Of a stretch of DNA of 64,000 nt, positions 32,108-42,719 are shown in pieces. The position numbers and the translations under genes were made by a program. The number at the start of each line of letters is the position of its first letter. Positions within the stretch are counted from its first letter, which is position 1. The stretch lies in the NCBI RefSeq assembly GCF_040958095.1, contig NC_091219.1, positions 30,936,558 to 31,000,557 on the forward strand, in the 5' to 3' direction. The notes under the pieces are model-generated. The model had not been told where the DNA came from. It saw only the letters and a list, made by a program, of their open reading frames with translations, and searched no databases. The stretch is from Procambarus clarkii (Eukaryota; Arthropoda; Malacostraca; Decapoda; Cambaridae).

Positions 32108-32285
32108 TACTCGCCTAATTGTGCTTGCTGGGGTTGAGCTCTGGCTCTTTAGTTCCACCTCTCAACCATCAATCAACAGGTGTACAGGTTTCTGAGCCTA
32201 TTGGGCTCTATCTTATCTACACTTGAACCTGTGTATGGAGTCAGCCTCCACCACATCACTTACTAATGCATTCCATTAGATATAA
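32108..32285 (-). mobile_element. LINE C-terminal remnant
   Basis: Reverse complement of the coding end at about 7,984-8,070: it contains GAGTCAGCCTCCACCACATC and TGAGCCTATTGGGCTCTATC. The left side is the segment CGCCTAATTGTGCTTGCTGG. Confidence 0.8.
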
Positions 32286-32964
32286 TCATATATGATTACA
32301 CATAATAATAATCATTCCATACACATAATCATATATGTGTACGTCAACGTATACATACATGCGTATATATACCTCATATTAAAATACTGATAAACGAATG
32401 ACCATGAACAAATTAATTTATAATTGTAGCATTATATATAATTTTAATAGACTAATTACGTGTTTATACATTTGAATGGTCCAGACAGGTGGCCAGCCTT
32501 GGACATATACACTTCTGGTAGGCACAATGACCTCATGTTAGACCCTTGATAGATTATGTGAGAGAGAGAGAGAGCTGGGGCAGGGAGGTGCGTGCCCCAG
32601 GGAGATAATCCATGCCCATGCCCCGCCTCGAGGTCAGTTCTCGAGTCACACCAAGAATAACAATCGAGCAAGTTGTCCTGACCAGGATGTGGCATATTAG
32701 AGAGGGTTGAGGAATAGGAAGCCTGTCTGATAGGGCTCTTGGCAAGTAGCTCTCCCTCAGTCTACCTATCAGTATAGAAGAAATGTATCTAGGCCCACCT
32801 CCCCCCTGTCTATTCTCTCTCCCTCACCTTTCTTCCTTCATTTCCTCCCTTCTTCCCTCCCCCTCACTGGTGAGAGAGTAGGAGTGTGAGAGTGGTTAGA
32901 GAACTCGTAGTTCTCACGCTCGTGAAATTGTCTGCGACCCTGGAGGAGTAGAGCGGAGGGGGGG
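32286..32964. other. No gene recognised
   Basis: Unassigned. Short GA (32,560-32,574) and CT-rich (32,800-32,865) stretches are present. Confidence 0.45.
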
Positions 32965-33215
32965 GTGAAAGTAGGTGACGATGGAGGAGTAGAGGGGAGC
33001 ATTATATGCAGTGAACGTAGGTGTCTATGGAAGAGTACATCATAGAGGAGGGTGAAAGGAAGGTGACGATGGAGGAGGAGAAGGGAGGGGGTATGAAGGT
33101 AGGTGATGATGGAGGAGTAGAGGGGAGGAGGGGGGGCAAAGGTAGGTGTCTATGGAAGAGTACATCATAGAGGGGGGTGAAGGTAGGTGGCGATGGAGTA
33201 GAGCAAAAGGGGTGG
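32965..33215. repeat. Degenerate long-unit tandem repeat
   Basis: Two words alternate: GGTGACGATGGAGGAGTAGA and GGTGTCTATGGAAGAGTACA. The first occurs about five times and the second twice, with variable G-rich spacers. Confidence 0.75.
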
Positions 33216-33533
33216 GGGTTGAAAGTAATCCTGAGTTTAATTTTTTAGTTATATATAGTGACACCTCGCCTTACGAATGAATATTTATGAACTTTTCGGG
33301 TTACGAGCCTAATTTCTTCGAAAAATTTGAATCGGGTTACAAACTTTGCCTCGGGAAAGGAGTTTGTTGATATACGTATGGGCTAACCTAGCGCGTGGTG
33401 GCATGGTGATCGCGCCTCAGTTTACCAGTGTCTCCTGCCTAGTAAGTATCGCGCCTGAATTCTTTGTAAAGCATTACATTTGTTTTGGGATTTTTGGCTA
33501 TTTGAACATAAAATTTGTTATGATATATCTTGC

Positions 33534-33857
33534 CATGAGTCCCAAGAAAGCCAGTGGTAAGGTTCAAGCCAAGAAAACACATGTGAGAATGACCATAGAG
33601 GAAAAACAAGAGAGCATTCATAAACATCAAAATGGTGCACAGGTTGTTGAACTAGCTAGGCAGTACAACAAATCTATGTCAACAATATGCACTGTACTTG
33701 CTAAGAAAAAGGACATTATGAGCATTAAAGTGGCAAAAGGCATATCAACAATCCCGAAACAAAGAACACAAACACTTGAGGATGTTAAAAAGTTTTTATT
33801 AATTTGGATACACAACAAGGAGTTAGCAGGTGATAGCATTTCAGAGGCCATCATTTG
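33534..33857 (+). pseudogene. Tigger transposase N-terminal fragment (copy A)
   Basis: The ATG at 33,534 opens MSPKKASGKVQAKK, the usual start of Tigger/pogo transposases. A CENP-B-type helix-turn-helix follows (RMTIEEKQESIHKHQNGAQV, then ELARQYNKSMSTICTVLAKK) and then a second helical part (FLLIWIHNKELAGDSISEAI). A TGA stops the frame at about residue 108 where copy B reads Cys. Complete Tigger proteins are several hundred residues long, so this is a dead fragment. An upstream in-frame ATG exists, but the family start and domain fit the later one. Confidence 0.8.
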
Positions 33858-34389
33858 AGAGAAACCAAGGCATTTGCATGAAGACCTTTTAAAGAAAACC
33901 CCTGGAATGAGGGGGGGGGGGGGGAAAGATGAATCAAGTTTGAAAATGTGAAAAGTTTGTGTGACAATAGAGCCTCGTGGAAAACTTTTGCTGTGGTCAT
34001 TACCTGGTGGAATGCACCCAGGATGGAGTATCAGGGCTATACATCTTTTAAATCATAAAAGTAATAAACATTTCCCATCAACCTTACAAACAATATTAAC
34101 CTATTTTCATGTATTTCCCCATGTGCATTTTAACAAAGTTGCTAAATTGCCTTTATCATTCTGTAAAATTTCAATTACAGTACTGTATGTATAATTTTGT
34201 TAGTATAAATGGACTGAATATTCTGAAATTGCTATTAATTTTACAATTTCAGATTCAAAGGTGGTCTGGACACCCAATTTGGTCAGACAGGTGAAGAGAG
34301 CATTTAGGATAGTTCGAAGAGATGAAGATGGTCGCAATTGTGTTCGAAGAGGCAAACGCCCCCCTTTGCTCCTGACATTATGTTCAACC

Positions 34390-34890
34390 ATTGACCTCTG
34401 CACACCTAACACAAGGTAGGTTGAAAACTCCTCCTTCATGTCATTGGTACATTAGCCACAAACTCAGGGCTCATGTAGGAATATCCCTAAAAAAAAAAAA
34501 GTGGCCCCAACACTGCATCCTCCAAGTCTGGAGGATGAGCAGGAGCATTGTCGAGAAGCAGAACCTTGAGTGTCAAACTTTTCCCCTGCAGATTTTTTTG
34601 ATGGCAGGGCAAACCACTCCACATCACAGTTTTTCTGCACGTTATATATATTTTAAAACTCTTGGATTTTCGGAATGATACACGAGCAAGGGTTTAATTT
34701 TCAAATCACCACACAGCACAAGAGTTAGCCTATCCTGACACAAGTTAGCCCAAGTTAGCTTGTGTTCGGGCAGTGACGTCTCCTCTTGGGTAATGTATGT
34801 CCTCTTCGGCAATTTTTTCCTGAATAGCTATGTCTCCTCACAATTAAACACTTGTTGTGGAATGTATCCATCAATACAGCACAGTGTATC
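34390..34890 (-). pseudogene. Tigger transposase catalytic-domain remnant (copy A)
   Basis: The minus strand reads in order: CEETWLFRKKLPKRTYITQE (about 34,840-34,775), DRLTLVLCGD, LLVYHSENPRVLK, and LLDNAPAHPPDLED (about 34,560-34,517). The DN.PAHP motif is the second acidic site of the Tigger/pogo DDE domain. Stops, frameshifts and an A-rich run (34,490-34,501) break it. It lies opposite in direction to the N-terminal half of the same unit. Confidence 0.8.
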
Positions 34891-35197
34891 TACAAAATTT
34901 TAATTTTTTACTTATATATAGTGTCACCTCGGCTTACGAATGAATATTTATGAACTTTTCGGGTTACGAGCCTAATTTCTTCGAAAAATTTGAATCGGGT
35001 TACAAACTTTGCCTCGGGAAATGAGTTTGTTGATATGCGTATGGGCTGACCTAGCGCGTGGTGGCATGGTGATCGCACCTCAGTTTACCAGTGTCTCCTG
35101 CCTAGTAACTATCGCGCCTGAATTCTTTATAAAGCATTACATTTGTTTTGGGATTTTTGACTATTTGAACATAAAATTTGTTATTATATATCTTGCC

Positions 35198-35599
35198 ATG
35201 AGTCCCAAGAAAGCCAGTGGTAAGGTTCAAGCCAAGAAAACACATGTGAGAATGACCATAGAGGAAAAACAAGAGAGCATTCATAAACGTCAAAACGGTG
35301 CACAGGTGTTTGAACTAGCTAGGCAGTACAACAAATCTATGTCAACAATATGCACTATACTTGCTAAGAAAAAGGACATTATGAGCGTTAAAGTGGCAAA
35401 AGGCATATCAACAATCCCGAAACAAAGAACACAAACACTTGAGGATGTTGAAAAGTTTTTATTAATTTGGATATACAACAAAGAGTTAGCAGGTGATAGC
35501 ATTTCAGAGGCCATCATTTGTGAGAAACCAAGGCATTTGCATGAAGACCTTTTAAAGAAAACCCCTGGAACGAGGGGGAAAAAGATGAATCAAGTTTGA
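35198..35599 (+). pseudogene. Tigger transposase N-terminal fragment (copy B)
   Basis: The ATG at 35,198 opens the same MSPKKASGKVQAKK protein as copy A. The CENP-B-type helix-turn-helix is intact and the frame runs to a TGA after GTRGKKMNQV, 133 residues. The stop that ends copy A early is a Cys codon here. The catalytic half is missing from this strand; it lies on the minus strand of the same unit. Confidence 0.8.
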
Positions 35600-36049
35600 A
35601 AATGTGAAAAGTTTGTGTGACAATAGAGCTTCGTGGAAAACTTTTGCTGTGGTCATTACCTGGTGGAATGCACCCAGGATGGAGTATCAGGGCTATACAT
35701 CTTTTAAATCATAAAAGTAATAAACATTTCCCATCAACCTTACAAACCATATTAACCTATTTAAATGTATTTCCCCATGTGCATTTTAACAAAGTTACTA
35801 AATTGCCTTTATCATTCTGTAAAATTTCAATTACAGTACACTGTATATAATTTTGTTAGTATAAATGGACTGAATATTCTGAAATCACTATTAATTTTAC
35901 AATTTCAGATTCAAAGGTGGTCTGGACACCCAATTTGGTCAGACAGGTGAAGTGAGCATTTAGGATAGTTCGAAGAGATGAAGATGGTCACAATTGTGTT
36001 TGAAGAGGAAAACGCCCCCCTTTGCTCCTGACATTATGTTCAGCCTATT

Positions 36050-36712
36050 GACCCCTGCACACCTAACACAAGGTAGGTTGAAAACTCCTCCTTCATGTCA
36101 TTGGTTCATTAGCCAGAAACTTAGGGCCCATGCAGGAATATCCCTAAAAAAAAAAAGTGGCCCCAACAATGCATCCTCCAAGTCTGGAGGATGAGCAGGA
36201 GCATTGTCGAGAAGCAGGCCCTTTAGTGTCAAACTTTTCTCTTGCAGATATTTTTTTATGGCAGGGCAAACCACTCTACATCACAGTTTTTCTGCACGTT
36301 ATATATTTTTTAAAACTCTTGGATTTTCGGAATGATACACGAGCAAGGGTTTAATTTTCAAATCGCCACACAGCACAAGAGTTAGCCTATCCTGACAGAC
36401 ACAAGTTAGCCCAAGTTAGCTTGTGTCCGGGCAGTGACGTCTCGTCTTGGGTAATGTATGTCCTCTTCGGCAATTTTTTCCAGAATAGCCATGTCTCCTC
36501 ACAATTAAACACTTGTTGTGGAATATATCCATCAATACAGTATCTACAAAATCTTTAAAATCACGAACAAATCTTTCAGCCCCTACTTTGTCTGAGCTGG
36601 CACCCTCACCATGCCTCACAACACTATGAATACCACGTCTTTTTTCAAAATTTCTCAAACCATCCCCTACTCACCTTAAACTCTTTCGTATCTGCAAAAC
36701 TCGTTCTAGGGG
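36050..36712 (-). pseudogene. Tigger transposase catalytic-domain remnant (copy B)
   Basis: On the minus strand, from right to left: FKVSRGWFEKF (about 36,690-36,650), RGIHSVVRHGEGASSDKVGA, RFVRDFKDFVD, and KRTYITQ-like residues near 36,450. LLVYHSENPRVLK-like residues follow near 36,320, then the DN.PAHP region near 36,200. The GWFEKF start is the normal continuation of the N-terminal half, which here is on the plus strand. Frameshifts and stops are present. Confidence 0.8.
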
Positions 36713-36998
36713 TTTTCTTTTTTTTTTTTTTTTTTTTTTTTTTGAGATATATACAAGAGTTGTTACATTCTTGTACAGCCACTAGTACGCATAGCGTTTC
36801 GGGCAGGTCCCTGGAATACGATCCCCTGCCGCGAAGAATCGTTTTTTCATCCAAGTACACATTTTACTGTTGCGTTAAACAGAGGCTACAGTTAAGGATT
36901 TGCGCCCAGTAAATCCTCCCCGGCCAGGATACGAACCCATGACATAGCGCTCGCGGAACGCCAGGCGAGTGTCTTACCACTACACCACGGGGACTGTA
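36713..36998 (-). mobile_element. tRNA-derived SINE with long A tail
   Basis: Read on the minus strand it begins with AGTCCCCGTGGTGTAGTGGT (A box) and continues with CATGGGTTCGTATCCTGGCC (B box region). It ends in about 27 A (T run 36,717-36,743 on the plus strand). The anticodon region is enlarged, so it is not a functional tRNA. The 3' body word GCATAGCGTTTCGGGC recurs near 48,981 in the reverse sense, within a LINE-tail-like stretch. Confidence 0.82.
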
Positions 36999-37059
36999 AA
37001 ACAATTGATCTTTATAAGATCAATTGATCTTTATAAGATCTTGCATGAAGATTTCATTG

Positions 37060-37135
37060 TTGACCAAACCACACACTGGAAATTGAATAGACGACGACAT
37101 TTCGATCCGTCCTGGACCATTATAAAGTCGATTGT
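37060..37135. mobile_element. Half of a foldback element
   Basis: Left arm of the family at 16,908-17,085: CACACACTGGAAATTGAATA and TTTCGATCCGTCCTGGACCA. The second arm is absent. Confidence 0.75.
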
Positions 37136-38012
37136 GATGAGATGAGGGAAGCAAGAGCATTAAGTAGGCAAGAGAGAGAGGTGAGGAGATGGCAAGTATG
37201 TACGTATGTACATGAATAAAACATGTACATACTTATACATAATGTGTGTAAATAGTGTAATAAACACAATAACAATATTTTGGGAGGAGGAATGTTGGCG
37301 AGTAATGTGTTGGAGGAGGGAGGGAGGACTGGCAGGGTGTGGCAGCTCACTCATGTTTTTTGGGCTCACCATACCAACATAGTGGATCGTTATGGTGAAT
37401 ACATACGTAGATGGGTATATACAATGTGTGTATATAGTGTAATAACAGCAAAAGCACTGTTTGATTGTAGAATATGTCGCATATATGAGGCCCATAATTT
37501 TGAGCATAGCGATGTTCTATACTTTGAATTATATAAATTCCACAAATTACACACTTTTAAATAATATTACAGCAAAAAAAAAAAAAAGAAATGAATGAGA
37601 AACTTCAAAATAATTGCGCAACATTTTATTCGCAGCAACTGCCGTCGCACGGGGTGGCGGGGCCGACAGACCCCCATCGCTCCATCGCTCCAACGCTCAG
37701 CGCCCATAATTTGCTCAACTTCCCAGCTCCATCGCAGCTAAAGTAAGTCACATACAATATTTTTTGTTTAGTTTCCCCGTGATCAGACAATAACAATAAC
37801 ATTTAACAATATAAGAAGAGAAAAAAAATTTTTGGAAAGAATTTATTTCTTGTGCACCAGGGTGTTATTTGGAGACAGAGCAGTTCAGTGGTTAACTACT
37901 AAAAAATTTTTTTCTCCCACACACGCACCCCCCTAGGAAGCAGCCTGTAACAGCTAACTCCCAGATACCTATTTACTGTTAGGTAACAGGGGTCATCCCC
38001 TTTTGTACAAAG
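37136..38012. other. No gene; short local duplication
   Basis: AATGTGTGTAAATAGTGTAATAA near 37,240 and its near-copy near 37,420 suggest a local duplication. A poly-A run is at 37,575-37,587. No gene is visible. Confidence 0.5.
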
Positions 38013-39480
38013 AATCTGCTAAAGCTTTTAGGGCTAATCTTTGACACTCGTTTGTCTTTGTCGCCCCATATTTTTTACGTCCGAGTTGAATGCTCTAAGG
38101 CCCTTAACTAACTTTAGGTCATGTCCCATACTTCTTGGGGAGCTAATCGACACTGCTACTCTCTTTACTTTCCTCTCACGTTCTGTCTAAACTCGATTAT
38201 GGCCCTGTTTACTCGTCTGCTTCTCCTTCTACCCTTCACCATCTGGACACACTGCATCATACTGGGTTACGGCTCAGCTCTGGTACCTTTCCTTCGACAC
38301 CTACCCTAAGCCTGTATGTTGAAACTGGCGTCCTGTTTCTACAGGATCGCCATGATCGCTACTGTCTTCTCCACCTTGCACGGTCCTTACAGCACCCTCA
38401 CTCTTGCTTATGTCATGCCTTGACCTTTACCCATCCTGTGGTTCCTGTTCCCCTTCACCACCTATCTCTTTCTGTACGGTTGTCTCTCTTACAAAATGCT
38501 CTTTCAGTTTGTGTTACCAATATTTCCCCTCGTGTCATTACGTCTTTGCCCCTATGGAGGGGTCCCCGTTCCTAAATTCTGTAAGCCTTGACCCACATGA
38601 CTAAAACTTTTACCCCTCCTACAGTTCTAAATCACCTTTTCCTTGAACACTTTTCTTCACACTTCCACTCTATTTCCGTCTTCACCAATGGGTCTTAAGT
38701 CTGCAGACGGTGTAGGCTACTCTGTTGTTTTTCCTGACTGCACCTTTGTGTCTCCTGCCACCGGAGACTAGCATCTTCATGGCAGAACTTTATGCTATTC
38801 TCTATGCTCTTCATCAACTCTTTTCTCGCTGTCAATCCTCCTCTGTGTTTGTAGTTGACACTTGCAGTGCCCTCATGGCTCTAGAATCCTTTAATCCAGT
38901 CCATCCTTTGGTAGTTGAAATTCAACATTGGCTGTTTCTTATCTCCAGTAGATTTAAGACAGTGGAATTTCGCTGGATTCCCACCCATATTGGTGCGTTC
39001 TTAAATGAGCGTGCGGACACTGCCGCTAAGGAAGCTATCCACACCTGTCCCATCTCCCGTAAAGGTATTCCTTATTATGACTTTTACCCAGTTATTTATT
39101 TCCCCATTCTTGCCCGTTGTCAGGGTTGTTGGTCTTCTGTTACTGGTAACAAATTGCGTGCTCTTAAGAGTAGTGTGTTCCCGTGGCCTTCCTCCTACCA
39201 CCGTAACCGGTGGTGGGAAACGGCTCTGGCGAGATTGTATATTGGTCATACACGTTTAACTCACGGGCACTTAATGGAGCGCTGCCCTGCTTCTTATTGT
39301 CAAAACCGTTCCGTTGTCTCTACATGTCCTGACTTCCAGGACTTACGTGTCTTGCTTCCCGACCATCCCTCACTGTGAATTGTCCCTCGATAAAATTCTT
39401 GGTAAATTCAATACCTTTGATATTGTTCGCCGTATGCGTTTTTGTTCTTGTATTGGCGACGTTAGTGATATTTAGCGCAC
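38013..39480 (+). mobile_element. LINE 3' fragment: RT end plus RNase H (copy 1)
   Basis: The start reads LGLIFDTRLSLSPHIF in a shifting frame, the C-terminal end of a LINE reverse transcriptase. An RNase H domain follows at about 38,725-39,250, with AELYAILYALHQL (Glu), VVDTCSALMAL (Asp), and FRWIPTHIGAFLNERADTAA (His, Asp). A Cys-containing end reads TCPDFQD. The reading frame is open from 38,725 to 39,378 but is only a fragment with several upstream stops. RNase H with this order is typical of I-group LINEs. Confidence 0.85.
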
Positions 39481-39587
39481 TATGATTATCCCACACATTT
39501 GATGGTTTGATAATTACTGTACTGTACAGTACTTTGGTTTGGAATGTATCAAATAAAGTTGTTTCATGTATTCAAATGTGTGAGAAA
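39481..39587. other. LINE 3' flank
   Basis: AT-rich end of the preceding element, including CAAATAAAG near 39,550. Confidence 0.4.
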
Positions 39588-40843
39588 ATCCACTGGGGCT
39601 GTGAGATGAAGCGAACCTGTAACAAAGGCATTGCCAGTTGCATACTCTACCACCACTGATGGTAAAAGTCTTACAACTGGATATCTTGTGTGACGGGTTA
39701 TGGTATCACAGCTATACTGAACCAAGATGGTATGGCTCTCCCTCACATAAATGAAAGAAATGCTACTGTTGGCCTTGCAGTGAGTAAGTTGCAGGTGGAA
39801 ACAAATGAAAATTATCAAATAAATAATTAAACAATTTACTGAAATAGTAATGAACAAAAATAACACATGACAATACTTGACTATCATGTAATGCAAAGGT
39901 GAACAAGTTAGTATGACCTTAAATGCAAAAAATAAACTATAAGCAATGAATAAAAGTATGAAGATATACTGGTGTTCTGAAGACAGCTACCGTGCCACCA
40001 TGGCATCAGTCACATGACGTTGGCTGGAAGCGGACGACGGGTTAGAGACACGAAGGTGATCCTAGAGCACTGAGGGAGAGATTGCCTCTCCAGGGAGGCA
40101 GTGCTCTTTATATAGTCCGGCGGTGATGACTCATCCAGTGTCAACACGAGGTGGACATCTGGTCAACTAGCAAACTGCTCGTTGTGGCTGGCGGTGCCTT
40201 TGTGTTGAGCTGTACCACTGTCATTTGAAGGCGGCTAACTGCTTGTTTGTGGGGACAAACTGCCAGTTAGCAGTGGCGCCCGGCTTGCCTCTGAGTCATA
40301 CCAGGCCGTGCCAGGCCCTGGGGGGTATGGAGAGGTGGCAGGACTGATGACTCTTCTGGGCTGGCGTAGATGTATACTTCCAGTGCAGAGGCATTGAAGG
40401 TGAAGGGAAAAGGCAGTTCCACTGCTATGCAGGGGATTCACGTGACACTTGTGAAGCCACAGAAAGTCTGGAGGCCCTACTGAAGCCAGTCCCAGTATTA
40501 AATAAAAACCCTGAAGTACACCGGTGAAGGGTAAAGTGAAGGGTGAAGCAAGACCGTATGCCCCAACTTCAGGCACACACAGAAAATCACGTTTTTGGTC
40601 CTGCCTCTCAACTGTGTATTTGAAGTTGGGGCGTATGGTGTTGAACTGCTTCAGCCTTCACCTGAGTGCTTGTAGGTCTTACGTAAGACGTTGACTCAAG
40701 GAGGGGCCTCAAAACTTGCTGTGATTTATGGGGAAATCCGGTTGTAAGACTTTTACAAAGTCAGTAATATACTGTGGTAGAGTATGCAGCTGCCAGTGCC
40801 TTGGGCAAGGGTTTACGTTGCCTCACAGCTCCAGTGGATTTTC
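39588..40843. repeat. 1.25-kb segment bounded by about 90-bp inverted repeats
   Basis: Positions 39,588-39,676 and 40,742-40,843 are inverted relatives (TGCATACTCTACCAC, AAAAGTCTTACAAC). By eye they are around 75-80% alike with small gaps. The inside has no recognisable gene. A 113-codon minus frame (40,235-40,576) has no domain that I know. CCAACTTCAGGCACACACAG and a partial inverted form (TGAAGTTGG) lie near 40,562-40,630. Confidence 0.6.
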
Positions 40844-42719
40844 TGCTTGGTGTATATCAGGTTGTGATTTTGTGTGTGTACCGTATTGTTATGATCGCCG
40901 TCTGATAAGTCCTTTCTGGCCTCAAGAGTCATTTTTACCCACCTAGAAAGATTGCAGATGGCCAAAGCAGATATTTAAGTTAAGAAGGGACAAGTCTTAA
41001 ACAAAATTTTGCATAATATTTGACTGTAAAGGGGTAAATTGAGGTAGATTGAAAAACAAAATGGTGAACCAGGCAGGCGGTACTCACAATTAGGCGAGTA
41101 CACTGGGGAACTTTTAAAGTGCAACCAAACATGCTTTAGGCTCTCACAACAAGAGGTGAGTGGTGGTGGCTCAGGTGCTCAGCCAATCAGAACACCTAAG
41201 GAGGGAGGGCAGGAGTGGGAGGGCAATCAGGGCAGAGGGGGGGTGGTATGTGGAAGTTTGGTGACAGTTGTGTGTAGTTTGTTCATCTTCATTGTAAGTT
41301 TCATGGCTTGGTGTGCATTTCCCTAGTAAATTTAATTAGGGAAAATTCAGGTGTTTGATTTTTTAAATCAACTTTTTAAATGTTGAGTTGTTAAAGCCTC
41401 AAAGTGCACGGAGTTGGTTTGGGAGTATGGCATCCTCATGCTGTTGCGTGCTCGCGTGAGGTAGCAAAGGTGATGTAAAGTTGTGGGGTGTACATGCTTG
41501 GGACGTCCTCTCTCGGGATGGCTGGTGTTAGACCTGCGTGTTTGTCGGTTGTTGAAAAGCCGTCATCCTTTGCTGTTGTGGTATTGATTTTACAGTGTTC
41601 ATCTTGTAATTAATACTGTAGTGCGATATCTAGGGCTACCATTTGTAGGTTTAAAATGTCTAATACAAACAGTTGTCCAATGAGTTTTAATAGGAAATAT
41701 CATCCACCAAGCACCATTGTACAATTATATTAATTGATAGTATATGGATTGTGCAGAACTGCTTAGAATGATCTTTAACACTTGGCTATATTGGTCATGT
41801 CAAATACCTGCACGGTGAATGCTCAAAGACCCTTTCTTTATTCAGTGTTGTCACATACCTCATGGGGGTATGGATAGGCAAACACTCATTCGGTTAAACT
41901 TGCCTTGTAGTACTTTCAGAGCTGAGTAATTTGGAATCTGGTTAGCACTTTCCAAATAAATTGACCTTTAAAGTGAATTCCTATTTAGGTTTAAAACATT
42001 ATACCGAATGAGAAACTCGGATTATATAGCCGAACACCAGAAATGTTGTTATTCAATTTGGTTGCCTAAAGCACATTCAAGGACTACACATTACATGGCA
42101 TTCCAGGATTCCTCTATACCTTGCCTTATGCTGTAAACATTGCCACAACCCTGTGTTTTATTGATTTAAATGGCCACAGGGAGGCATACAACACTGCAGA
42201 TTATGATGTCATTAGTTATCCACTGTGCTGACAAGTGGGCTGACTGATGTTCGTTGACACCTGTATCGGGCTTCAATTTAATCGCCAGGAGATCACCCTC
42301 TCACTAGACTCGTCTGTAGGAAGTACAGTATAGTATCTCAAATTACCTTGGATCATAAATAGCATAAGACTTGGGGGTAGGAGAGGGTTGCAGTGTTTGT
42401 CATGGCTCTCAGTTGTTCCTGGTATTAGGCAATTTAGTTCTGGAATCATTTTTGTTGGCCAATGTTAAACTTTTTCGAAAGTAGATGTTTTTCTGAAAGG
42501 GAAGGGGGGGGGAACCTCTATGCTTGGATACAATTATCTAAGTGAATACTTAGATTTATACAGTAGAATAACTATCTTCTTTTCCTTAGTCAAAAAGGTT
42601 GCTTGTTTATTTCTAGGGACTTGTATTTTCTTTTATTTTTAACTGCAGCAACTTTCAGTGAATGATAGATTCTTAGTGAAAGGACCTTTACTTCATTGTT
42701 GTTGCTTATGGTCATCTCA
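40844..42719. other. No coding region; promoter-like stretch near 41.2-41.3 kb
   Basis: CAGCCAATCAG (41,183-41,193), a G-rich stretch and GGCAATCAGGG (41,222-41,232) look like CCAAT-type promoter elements. They are followed by CATTGTAAGTTTC (41,291-41,303), which could be a splice donor. No downstream plus-strand exon could be paired with confidence. The rest is AT-rich. Confidence 0.3.

Larger units (their letters stand above)
33237..34899. mobile_element. Tigger/pogo element, rearranged copy A
   Basis: The unit starts at a terminus-like sequence (GACACCTCGCCTTACGAATG, about 33,261-33,280) and is repeated as copy B 1,664 bp downstream in the same orientation. The left half carries the N-terminal DNA-binding part of the transposase on the plus strand. 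The right half (about 34,390-34,890) carries the catalytic part on the minus strand, so the gene has been split by an inversion. The left and right edges of the unit share the word TTAATTTTTTA. Confidence 0.8.
34900..36712. mobile_element. Tigger/pogo element, rearranged copy B
   Basis: A head-to-tail second copy of the unit at 33,237-34,899; the two are about 95% alike by eye. It starts at GTCACCTCGGCTTACGAATG (about 34,922-34,941). It continues about 150 bp further than copy A on the right, up to the poly-T tail of an inserted SINE at 36,717. Confidence 0.82.

Noticed and set aside
33346-33533. Upstream extension of the Tigger frame to an earlier ATG
   Set aside because: The family start MSPKK is at 33,534. 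The upstream part is element 5' sequence that happens to be open in both copies.
40235-40576. A 113-codon minus-strand frame
   Set aside because: No recognisable domain, it sits inside an inverted-repeat-bounded segment, and there are no supporting splice or promoter signals.
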